Shown: positions 55,113 to 61,419 of the stretch, piece after piece
How positions within the stretch are numbered: the stretch's first letter is position 1
Layout of the letters: every line of letters begins with the position of its first letter
From: an uncultured Anaerolineae bacterium
Lineage (GTDB): Bacteria; Chloroflexota; Anaerolineae; Promineifilales; Promineifilaceae
Direction: 5' to 3'
DNA: 64,000 nt
Assembly (NCBI GenBank): GCA_905479495.1
Contig: CAJQMR010000042.1
Span: forward strand, 1 to 64,000
Translations under genes and position numbers: made by a program
The notes under the pieces: generated by a model
What the model saw: only the letters and a program-made list of their open reading frames with translations
Databases searched by the model: none
Told to the model about the DNA's origin: nothing

Positions 55113-56066
55113 ATGCCTAATCTCCAATCCTTCGATTCCACTCAGGACAAGTCTCCAATCCCCAGTCTCGATTTATCCATCGTCATTGTGAATTACAACA
55201 CCCGGCAGCTGCTGGATGACTGCCTGGCGTCTCTGCTGGCGGCAGACCAGCCTGCGGGCGGAATGGAAATTATTGTGGTGGATAATGCCTCCCGCGACGG
55301 CAGCCAGGCGATGGTGCGGGAAAAATATCCACCGGTGCAGTTGGTGGCCAGCGAGGTGAATCGAGGGTTTTCGGCGGCGAATAATTTGGGGGTTGAGGTG
55401 GCAAACGGCCGTTTTATCCTTTTCCTCAACTCCGACACGCGCGTGGAGCCAGATGCCCTGGTAAAACCGCTGGCCTATTTAGCACAGCATCCAGAAGCGG
55501 GCGCATTGACGGTGCGGCTCATCTACCCCAATGGCGAGCGGGACCCGGACAATCATCGTGGTTTTCCCACACCGTGGAATGCCATCTGCCACTTTTCTGG
55601 CCTCAGCCGATTGTTGCCGGAAAATCCTCGCTTTAATGGCTACTTCGCGAGCTATCAAAACATGGCTGAAACGCACCCGGTGGATGTGATTGCCGGATCG
55701 TACATGCTCATGCCCATGGCGCTATGCCGTGAACTAGGCGGCTGGGATGAAACCTACTTCTTTTACGGTGAGGACATTGATTTTTGCTACCGTATTCGGC
55801 AGGCAGGCTACCAAATTATCTATTATCCGCATGTGGAAGTGCTGCATTACAAGGGGGCCAGCTCTGGCCTGCGCAAGGAGTCGGCCGAAATTGCCAGGCC
55901 GCCCAAGGAAACGCGGGTAAAGGTGGCGAAAGAGTCTGTGCGGGCGATGAAGATTTTTTACCGTAAGTTTTACCGGCAGCAATATCCGTGGATTGTTACG
56001 GCCGTTGTCCTGGCCGGTATCCAAATTCGCGGCTGGTTCCGCATCCTCAAACACCAACTCACCTGA
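55113..56066 (+). CDS. Family 2 glycosyltransferase
   Basis: This 317-residue GT-A enzyme has SIVIVNYNTRQLLDDCLASLL, the nucleotide-binding VVDNASRDGS, a DxD-type element in FLNSDTRVEPDAL, and FFYGEDIDFCYRIRQAGY with the catalytic ED pair. A final segment of about 45 residues includes a hydrophobic patch (WIVTAVVLAGIQI), probably for membrane association. The profile matches rhamnosyl/galactofuranosyl-type transferases (WbbL-like) used in polysaccharide synthesis. The donor and acceptor are not predictable. The ATG at 55113 follows an AT-rich hairpin. Confidence 0.88.
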   Translation: MPNLQSFDSTQDKSPIPSLDLSIVIVNYNTRQLLDDCLASLLAADQPAGGMEIIVVDNASRDGSQAMVREKYPPVQLVASEVNRGFSAANNLGVEVANGRFILFLNSDTRVEPDALVKPLAYLAQHPEAGALTVRLIYPNGERDPDNHRGFPTPWNAICHFSGLSRLLPENPRFNGYFASYQNMAETHPVDVIAGSYMLMPMALCRELGGWDETYFFYGEDIDFCYRIRQAGYQIIYYPHVEVLHYKGASSGLRKESAEIARPPKETRVKVAKESVRAMKIFYRKFYRQQYPWIVTAVVLAGIQIRGWFRILKHQLT

Positions 56067-56075
56067 AAAGCAAAT

Positions 56076-56150
56076 TTATACAAAGGGACGAAGAGACGAA
56101 GGGACAAAAGAAATTTCTTTGTTCCTCTGTCCCTTTGTTTCTTCGTATAA
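56076..56150. repeat. Long hairpin of degenerate ACAAAGGGACGAAGAG words
   Basis: The 5' arm (TTATACAAAGGGACGAAGAG, GGGACAAAAG) is complementary to the 3' arm (TCTTTGTTCCTCTGTCCC, TTTGTTTCTTCGTATAA). It lies between the glycosyltransferase and the fmdB promoter. Confidence 0.7.
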
Positions 56151-56164
56151 TTTCCTGTTGTCGA

Positions 56165-56205
56165 TTGACAAATTTTTTTACTGATACTATACTCCCCCAT
56201 AGTAT
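56165..56205 (+). promoter_or_regulatory. fmdB-csoR-osmC promoter with CsoR/FrmR-type operator
   Basis: TTGACA (56165-56170) and TATACT (56188-56193) are separated by 17 bases. ATACTAT (56184-56190) and ATAGTAT (56199-56205) form a perfect inverted repeat around ACTCCCCC, covering the -10. AT-rich inverted arms around a G/C tract are the known operator layout of CsoR/RcnR/FrmR repressors, and a gene of that family lies two genes downstream. Confidence 0.8.
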
Positions 56206-56226
56206 ATTCAAGGGAGTTATATTTGT

Positions 56227-56439
56227 ATGCCAATGTATGATTTTGCCTGCCGTGAATGTGGGCAGGTGTTTGAAAAGAAGTTGAGAATGTCACAATCCAG
56301 TGACCCGCAAACATGCCCTACCTGTGGCAGCGGCGACACGCGCCGCCATATGTCATCTTCATTTGCTGTAGGTGGTGGCGGCGGCCGTAGTGCCGCACCT
56401 GTTATGTCTGCACCGCCGCCCAGCAGCCCATTCACCTGA
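56227..56439 (+). CDS. FmdB-family zinc-ribbon protein
   Basis: This 70-residue protein has a zinc ribbon made by Cys8-x-x-Cys11 and Cys30-x-x-Cys33 and a Gly/Ser/Pro-rich flexible tail. It belongs to the FmdB regulatory-protein family (first seen with formamidase); its function is not established. GGGAG precedes the start. It is the first gene behind a CsoR-type operator. The 130-base gap after it (56440-56569) holds a GCAAGCA/TGCTTGC hairpin and CTCTGTG-type repeats. Confidence 0.82.
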   Translation: MPMYDFACRECGQVFEKKLRMSQSSDPQTCPTCGSGDTRRHMSSSFAVGGGGGRSAAPVMSAPPPSSPFT

Positions 56440-56569
56440 GCGAGTGGCTGCTAGGCAAGCAGGTTGCTTGCTGAAGAAAATCCGCAGATTATACAGATTT
56501 ATCTCTTTTCTCTGTGAAACTCTGTGTTCCCTCTGCGTAACTCTGTGTCCCGCTTTTTAGGAGTACAAA

Positions 56570-56848
56570 ATGAAGGTTCCGAATACGGCCGTAAAAAAAG
56601 AGCTGCAAACGCGCCTCAATCGTATTGAAGGGCAGGTTCGTGGTGTGCAGAAGATGCTGGATGATGATCGGGAATGTCAGGAGATTGTGCAGCAGTTAAC
56701 GGCCGTACGGTCCGCCGTGCATAATGCGCGGCTCCAGTTCATGCGCACCTATGCCCGCGATTGTCTGCTGCAAGGTGCAGAACTAAGCGAGGCTGAGCGC
56801 ACGGTGCTGGTCGATGATTTGATGAATTTAATTGCCAAGGTGGAGTAA
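56570..56848 (+). CDS. CsoR/FrmR-family regulator with Cys-Tyr-Cys sensing site (CstR-like)
   Basis: This 92-residue all-helical protein is of the DUF156 family (CsoR, RcnR, FrmR, CstR), with the core LQTRLNRIEGQVRGVQKML. The two sensing cysteines are present (Cys36 and Cys65), but the position of the copper-ligand His (residue 61 in CsoR numbering) is Tyr. This favours persulfide or electrophile sensing as in CstR rather than copper (inference from family knowledge). AGGAG precedes the ATG, and the OsmC gene starts 2 bases after its stop. A matching operator lies upstream of fmdB. Confidence 0.86.
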   Translation: MKVPNTAVKKELQTRLNRIEGQVRGVQKMLDDDRECQEIVQQLTAVRSAVHNARLQFMRTYARDCLLQGAELSEAERTVLVDDLMNLIAKVE

Positions 56849-56850
56849 AA

Positions 56851-57288
56851 ATGGGTAACGAAAAAACAGCTAAAGTTGTCTGGTCCGGCAGCGATTTGCA
56901 ATTTCACGGCACGCTGGGATCAGGATATGAATTTGATTTGAACAGCAACGCCGGGCCAGGCGGGGGCAGCCCAATGGAATTTTTACTGGCTGGCGTAGCG
57001 GGCTGCACCGCCATGGATGTTATCTCCATTTTGCAGAAAATGCGGCAAAAGGTGCATGATTTCTCCGTAGAAATTTCTGGTGTGCGGGCCGATGATCATC
57101 CTAAAGTGTACACCGAGGTGGACATCACCTACGTGGTGCGGGGGGAGAACCTCAAAGAAGAGAACGTAGCGCGGGCCATTGAGCTTTCTGAAGATATTTA
57201 CTGCTCCGCTAGCCAGATGTTCCGTCGTTCTGGCACGACGGTTACCAGCAGTTACCGCATTGAGGAAACGGCCGTTACCGCTGATTAA
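56851..57288 (+). CDS. OsmC-family protein (YhfA-like)
   Basis: This 145-residue protein has the OsmC/Ohr fold, with the two redox cysteines in VAGCTAMDVISIL and EDIYCSASQMF. Family members remove organic or fatty-acid hydroperoxides or handle reactive sulfur. It is translated directly after the CsoR-family regulator (ATG two bases after its TAA, with the ribosome-binding site inside the regulator's end), so it is the probable effector of that regulon. The C-terminus ends with ETAVTAD, encoded over an ACGGCCGT copy. Confidence 0.87.
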   Translation: MGNEKTAKVVWSGSDLQFHGTLGSGYEFDLNSNAGPGGGSPMEFLLAGVAGCTAMDVISILQKMRQKVHDFSVEISGVRADDHPKVYTEVDITYVVRGENLKEENVARAIELSEDIYCSASQMFRRSGTTVTSSYRIEETAVTAD

Positions 57289-57299
57289 ATACACAATGA

Positions 57300-57329
57300 A
57301 CTACCCTCAACTTTGAACTTGAGGGTAGT
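57300..57329. terminator. Hairpin between convergent osmC and GyrI-like genes
   Basis: ACTACCCTCAA (57300-57310) pairs perfectly with TTGAGGGTAGT (57319-57329) around an 8-base loop. There is no T-run, so termination in either direction would be modest. Confidence 0.65.
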
Positions 57330-57349
57330 CCAGAAAGCAGCAAACGTTC

Positions 57350-57823
57350 CTATTCAGCAATAGGTAAATAAAGGTCCAGCACAAACTCAACATCGGGCAA
57401 ATCGGTTGCGATGCTTTTCTCTAGCCATTGATGCGTGCCGTGTTTGTATTTGCTGTCCTCAAGCCAGGTAACCAACTCCTGCCATTTTTCGCCAATCACT
57501 TCAAATTGCCCCTTCGGCACCTCGCACCGTTTAACGGCATAAAGCCCCCCCTCAAACTCCTCAATTCTTGTGTCCCCTTCGGGCAAAGTTTCAGGGCCAA
57601 CCTTTAGCCACACCTCATAGCCATAATTGGGACTCCCCGCAGAAGGATTCGGGTTGTTGAAGCCAAAGATTGGATGGTTTTCAAAATCATTGTACAGTCC
57701 TTTGGGTTTTGCCCACGCTTCAAGCTTTCCCCAGGCCTCGTTTTCTGGGCTTGGGCCGAAGCCCCAGACGCTGGCCACCCGCATCGGTTCGAGTTCCACA
57801 ATACGTACATCATTTTTACTCAT
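57350..57823 (-). CDS. GyrI-like small-molecule binding domain protein
   Basis: This 157-residue protein is a single GyrI-like/AraC effector-binding (SHS2-duplicated) domain, seen as RIVELEPMRVASVWGFGPSPENEAWGKL, GYEVWLKVGP and the C-terminal VEFVLDLYLPI. Stand-alone members bind drugs or cationic compounds or hydrolyse small cyclopropanoid substrates. It is divergent from a WYL-type regulator with an 8-bp inverted repeat between them, a common pairing in which the regulator controls the binding protein. Confidence 0.84.
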   Translation of the reverse strand: MSKNDVRIVELEPMRVASVWGFGPSPENEAWGKLEAWAKPKGLYNDFENHPIFGFNNPNPSAGSPNYGYEVWLKVGPETLPEGDTRIEEFEGGLYAVKRCEVPKGQFEVIGEKWQELVTWLEDSKYKHGTHQWLEKSIATDLPDVEFVLDLYLPIAE

Positions 57824-57898
57824 CGAAATGTCTCCTTTTTACTTGCTGGATGGTGCACCAGGTTCTCTTTAGATAATATCCTTACGATACCATTCCAT

Positions 57899-57919
57899 CC
57901 CTGACATCTGCTGTCAGGG
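57899..57919. promoter_or_regulatory. Candidate operator between the GyrI-like and WYL genes
   Basis: CCCTGACA (57899-57906) and TGTCAGGG (57912-57919) form a perfect 8-bp inverted repeat with a 5-base centre, in the divergent promoter region. It is a likely binding site for the WYL/HTH regulator encoded on its right. Promoter hexamers could not be fixed on either side. Confidence 0.6.
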
Positions 57920-57963
57920 TTCTGTGGCATAATGGCAAAAATTGTGATTTCAGGAGTGTTGTG

Positions 57964-58932
57964 ATGCGCGCTGACCGCTTATTGTCGCTGCTGATGCTTT
58001 TACAAACTCGGGGGCAAATGACGGCTCAAGAACTGGCCAAAGAGCTGGAAGTGTCTGAGCGAACCATTTACCGGGACATGGATGCCTTGAGCGTGGCCGG
58101 AATTCCGATTTATGGCGAACCTGGCCCGGAGGGAGGTTTTGCGCTGCTCAACAGTTACCGCACCAACCTCACCGGCCTGACCGAAGGGGAAGTACGAGCA
58201 CTGTTTATGCTGAGCATTCCCGCGCCGCTGGCCGATCTGGGTGTTAGTCAAGAATTGCGCTCCGCGCTGCTCAAATTGTCGGCCGCTTTGCCAGACAGCC
58301 ACCGTCGTGACGAGGCAAAGGTGCGGCAGCGGTTTCATCTAGACTCAACCTGGTGGCACCAGGGCGCGGAGCAACTACCACATTTGTCTACTGTTCATGA
58401 CGCTTTGTGGCAGGACCGACAGCTTCACATTGTTTACCGTACGGCCGTTGGCATTCAACTCGAAAGGCAGGTCGCACCCTATGGGCTTGTAGCCAAGGCC
58501 GGTGTCTGGTACTTGGTGTGTGCCCGAAACGAGGCAATCCAGGTGCACCGTGTTTCAAATCTATTGGCTGTGCAGGTGGTGGATGAATCATTTGAACATC
58601 CAGCTGACTTCAATCTGGCCCAATTCTGGGACAACTATTGCCGTGACTATGAATCCTTGCTGGCTCGTTTTACAGTCACCGTGCGCGTGGCAACGAACTT
58701 TATTGCTGAACTGCCCCGGCGCTTTGGCAGCCAGATGCACGAAAAGATTGCCCAGGCCGGACCCCCAGATGATGAAGGCTGGATCAGTCTGGAACTTTCT
58801 TTTGCCTCGTTTGAAGATGCCCGGGACCGCATTCTGGGCTGCGGGCGTGGGGTTGAGGTTTTGGCACCGCGTGCCTTGCGCAGAAGCGTGTTGGACTATG
58901 CCGAGCAGATCATCGATCTTTACACGTATTGA
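57964..58932 (+). CDS. HTH-WYL transcriptional regulator (YafY-like)
   Basis: This 322-residue regulator has an N-terminal HTH_11 domain (MRADRLLSLLMLLQTRGQMTAQELAKELEVSERTIYRDM), a WYL sensor domain in the middle (WYLVCARNEAIQVHRVSNL, about residues 178-196), and a C-terminal WCX-type extension. WYL domains bind ligands such as nucleotides or nucleic acid ends. The ATG at 57964 is set by AGGAG 7 bases upstream; a GTG one codon earlier is less likely. It probably regulates itself and the divergent GyrI-like gene. Confidence 0.88.
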   Translation: MRADRLLSLLMLLQTRGQMTAQELAKELEVSERTIYRDMDALSVAGIPIYGEPGPEGGFALLNSYRTNLTGLTEGEVRALFMLSIPAPLADLGVSQELRSALLKLSAALPDSHRRDEAKVRQRFHLDSTWWHQGAEQLPHLSTVHDALWQDRQLHIVYRTAVGIQLERQVAPYGLVAKAGVWYLVCARNEAIQVHRVSNLLAVQVVDESFEHPADFNLAQFWDNYCRDYESLLARFTVTVRVATNFIAELPRRFGSQMHEKIAQAGPPDDEGWISLELSFASFEDARDRILGCGRGVEVLAPRALRRSVLDYAEQIIDLYTY

Positions 58933-58991
58933 TTTTTTAATTTACTTGTTTCTTACGGCAGCCTCAGCCATTGTTGCTTATCATCGTGGGC

Positions 58992-60464
58992 ATGGAAAGT
59001 AAACATACGAATAATCTCCCAGGGCGGTGTAAGCTTTGGTTAAGTTTGGCCCTCACTTTTATTTTGCCCTTCTTTTTGCTGCACAATTTAAGACAAGCCA
59101 TTCCCGTGACGGCTGCGGCGGATACGGCCGTATTCCCTTTTGCGTACGGGGCTAATGTTGCCGAATGGGACATTGCCAAGCTAAATGACATGGGCTTCAA
59201 CTGGATTAAAGTGTTTAGCGGGCCAGGCAGCCGCCTGCCGCTTAAGGTAATGATGCGGGTAGAGGCTAACGCCAGCCACATGAGCGATGTGAACGGCTTT
59301 GGTAGCAGTATGCAAAGTTTGGCTCAGTCACAAAAAGGGTATGTAGACGCCTACGAAATTGGCAACGAACCCAATCTGGACGCAACCTATGGCTGGGGCG
59401 TGTCGCCCAATGCGACCGATTATGCCATGTTGCTGTGTGAAGCATACGGCCGTATCAAATCAATCGATCCTAATGCCCTTGTCGTTTCTGCTGGACTAGC
59501 TCCCACCGGGCGCGTGCCGGAAACCTGGGATGGTCACGCGGGGCACAATGGCCTGTTCCAGGACGAGCGCATCTTCATGCAAGAGATGCTGGACGCGATG
59601 CAAACGATCAACGGTGGCCCCTGCTTTGACGTGTTTGGCTACCATCCCTACGGTTACAGCGCTGATTTTGATGCTGTGCCTGATGTGCCTTCTGCCGATC
59701 CCACGCAGGATTGTGCCAATGGCTTTTGCTTTCGCGGCGTGGAAAAGATTTACGACATTTTGCAGGCCAACGGGCTGGGCGATAAGCAAATCTTCGCCAC
59801 GGAGTTTGGCTGGATTGTGGAACCGCCCGCCGATTGTTTGAGCAGCCCTAGCTGGTCTGGCCGCGCCTGGCAAATTGTGAGCGAGCAAAAGCAAGCCGAC
59901 AATCTGGTGGGCGCGTACGATTACGCCACAACCCACTATCCCTGGCTGGCAGGGATGTTTATCTTTAACCTGAATTTTAATACGGCTCCCTGGATCACCA
60001 ATCAATGTGAACAAATGCGGTTTTATAGCGTGGTGAATCGCCCCGCAGAAACGGCGTTGGCGGCAATGCCCAAGGTTGAAGGGGCGGGTTTGGGAGAGCT
60101 ATCGGTGATGTCAGGGGCAGTGACGGCCGTTTACACCCCCACCCAGCAGCCTATCAATGAAACCATCACGGTAACGCTTGAAAATGTGGGGACCGCCCCA
60201 TTGGCCTACACGCTCACATTGCAAACGACGGCACCGCTAACGCTCACCTTGCTCGCCCCCTTAAGCGGCACGTTGGATTTGGGTGAAGAAACGGCCGTTC
60301 CCCTCCAATTATCACTCGACGGCCAGCCAGTTGGCAGTTACACAGGCACACTGCAAATTGATACTTCCTCAAACGGAGTGCTGGGCAGCACCGCTTTGCC
60401 AGTGACGGTGCATCTATGGGATACGATTTACGAGACCTTTTTGCCATTGGTGATACGGCCGTAA
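58992..60464 (+). CDS. Secreted glycoside hydrolase-like protein with LPxV tail
   Basis: This 490-residue exported protein has a signal anchor-like N-terminus (basic residues 4-14, hydrophobic 15-31, likely cleavage near TAAA). A clan A TIM barrel follows with acid/base Glu126 in YEIGNEPNL and nucleophile Glu271 in FATEFGW, then an Ig/BACON-like beta-sandwich (about 355-475). The tail is IYETFLPLVIRP. The catalytic domain is paralogous to the lipoprotein at 24095, so a related beta-glycan target is likely. The start is set at the ATG at 58992; a TTG at 58971 is less likely. It is the fifth exported protein with this tail. Confidence 0.82.
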   Translation: MESKHTNNLPGRCKLWLSLALTFILPFFLLHNLRQAIPVTAAADTAVFPFAYGANVAEWDIAKLNDMGFNWIKVFSGPGSRLPLKVMMRVEANASHMSDVNGFGSSMQSLAQSQKGYVDAYEIGNEPNLDATYGWGVSPNATDYAMLLCEAYGRIKSIDPNALVVSAGLAPTGRVPETWDGHAGHNGLFQDERIFMQEMLDAMQTINGGPCFDVFGYHPYGYSADFDAVPDVPSADPTQDCANGFCFRGVEKIYDILQANGLGDKQIFATEFGWIVEPPADCLSSPSWSGRAWQIVSEQKQADNLVGAYDYATTHYPWLAGMFIFNLNFNTAPWITNQCEQMRFYSVVNRPAETALAAMPKVEGAGLGELSVMSGAVTAVYTPTQQPINETITVTLENVGTAPLAYTLTLQTTAPLTLTLLAPLSGTLDLGEETAVPLQLSLDGQPVGSYTGTLQIDTSSNGVLGSTALPVTVHLWDTIYETFLPLVIRP

Positions 60465-60470
60465 AAGCAA

Positions 60471-60550
60471 ATCACGAATGGGACGAATAAACGAATAGCA
60501 CGAATATTTTTTTACATTCGTTTCATTCGTCTATTCGTGGCATTCGTGAT
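60471..60550. repeat. Long hairpin of degenerate ACGAATGG/CCATTCGT words
   Basis: The 5' arm (ATCACGAATGGGACGAATAA, ACGAATAGCACGAAT) is complementary to the 3' arm (ATTCGTTTCATTCGTC, TATTCGTGGCATTCGTGAT). It follows the glycosidase and precedes a TATAAT box. Confidence 0.75.
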
Positions 60551-60565
60551 GTATAATCCCACCCT

Positions 60566-60658
60566 ATGAGTGGTTCCGGACAAATAATTCAGGTCTGGCT
60601 GGCCGATGGTTATCTCGTAGTGAGAGGAGAGCTGACACTGGGGGATTGTGCGTCTTGA
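60566..60658 (+). CDS. 30-residue small ORF overlapping the DUF3267 gene start
   Basis: An ATG at 60566 opens a 30-codon frame with sensible coding character (QIIQVWLADGYLVVRGE). Its TGA (60656-60658) overlaps the TTG start of the next gene as TTGA, the same geometry as ATGA coupling. TATAAT ends 9 bases before the ATG, so the message would be nearly leaderless. It may be a leader peptide controlling translation of the DUF3267 gene or a small protein. No homologue is known to me. Confidence 0.4.
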   Translation: MSGSGQIIQVWLADGYLVVRGELTLGDCAS

Positions 60659-61317
60659 CTGACTTGCCTGAACCCCTTCAAGCAACACCGCCTGAATCGG
60701 AATCTGTATTGGAAAACGGCCGTCTCCAGGCCACCAAAATCCTCCCTGCCAACTTTACCCTGTTTCACTCGCTGGATTTAACCAACCGCAAACTGGTCAT
60801 TGGTATGAATGTCACCGGGATTCTGCTGCTGTTTGTCTTTGGCTGGCTGTTTTGGGGGATGGCCGCGTTGCTTACGCCGCAACTGTTTTTACTACAACTG
60901 CAAATATTTTTTAACACCCTGAGCATCCCCACCGTTTTGCTTATCATTGTGTTGGTGGTGCTGCTGCACGAGCTAAGCCACGCGCTTTTCTTCTGGCTGT
61001 TTAGCCGGGAACGGCCGAAAATAGGCTTTAATCTGCTTTATGCCTACGCCGCTGCCCCCGACTGGTACTTTACCCGCCGCCAATTTGTGCTGATTGGCTT
61101 GGCCCCGGTGCTGCTGATAACGCTGGCCGGATTTATCGCTTTGCCCTGGGTGAGCGTGGTCACCACAGCGCGCCTGGTTCTGGCGCTCACCGTTAATGCT
61201 GCCGGGGCCATCGGCGATTTTATTGTGGTGCTTTGGGTGCTGGGCCAGCCAGCTAATATTTTGCTGCGTGATGAGGGAACGGCCGTGTCTGCCTACAAAG
61301 CTGCCAGGAAGCAATAG
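60655..61317 (+). CDS. DUF3267 membrane metalloprotease-like protein
   Basis: This 220-residue protein has about five membrane segments and the zinc-protease signature HELSH (His105-Glu106-x-x-His109) at the edge of a helix. A conserved Asp-Trp (APDWYFTRRQF) is found after the next segment. This is the DUF3267 family, membrane proteins proposed to resemble site-2 type peptidases; activity is unproven. No ATG lies at a suitable place. The TTG at 60655 overlaps the stop of a 30-codon ORF, with GGGGG about 10 bases upstream, and is the best start. Confidence 0.72.
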   Translation: MTDLPEPLQATPPESESVLENGRLQATKILPANFTLFHSLDLTNRKLVIGMNVTGILLLFVFGWLFWGMAALLTPQLFLLQLQIFFNTLSIPTVLLIIVLVVLLHELSHALFFWLFSRERPKIGFNLLYAYAAAPDWYFTRRQFVLIGLAPVLLITLAGFIALPWVSVVTTARLVLALTVNAAGAIGDFIVVLWVLGQPANILLRDEGTAVSAYKAARKQ

Positions 61318-61419
61318 CGGTCAAACGATTGAATCTACCGAGTTTGTCGAAAAACCGCAGATTTTGCCGCCTCTAGCTTCTCTGTGCCTCCGCGTCTCTG
61401 CGTTGGCTTTTTTCACTGC

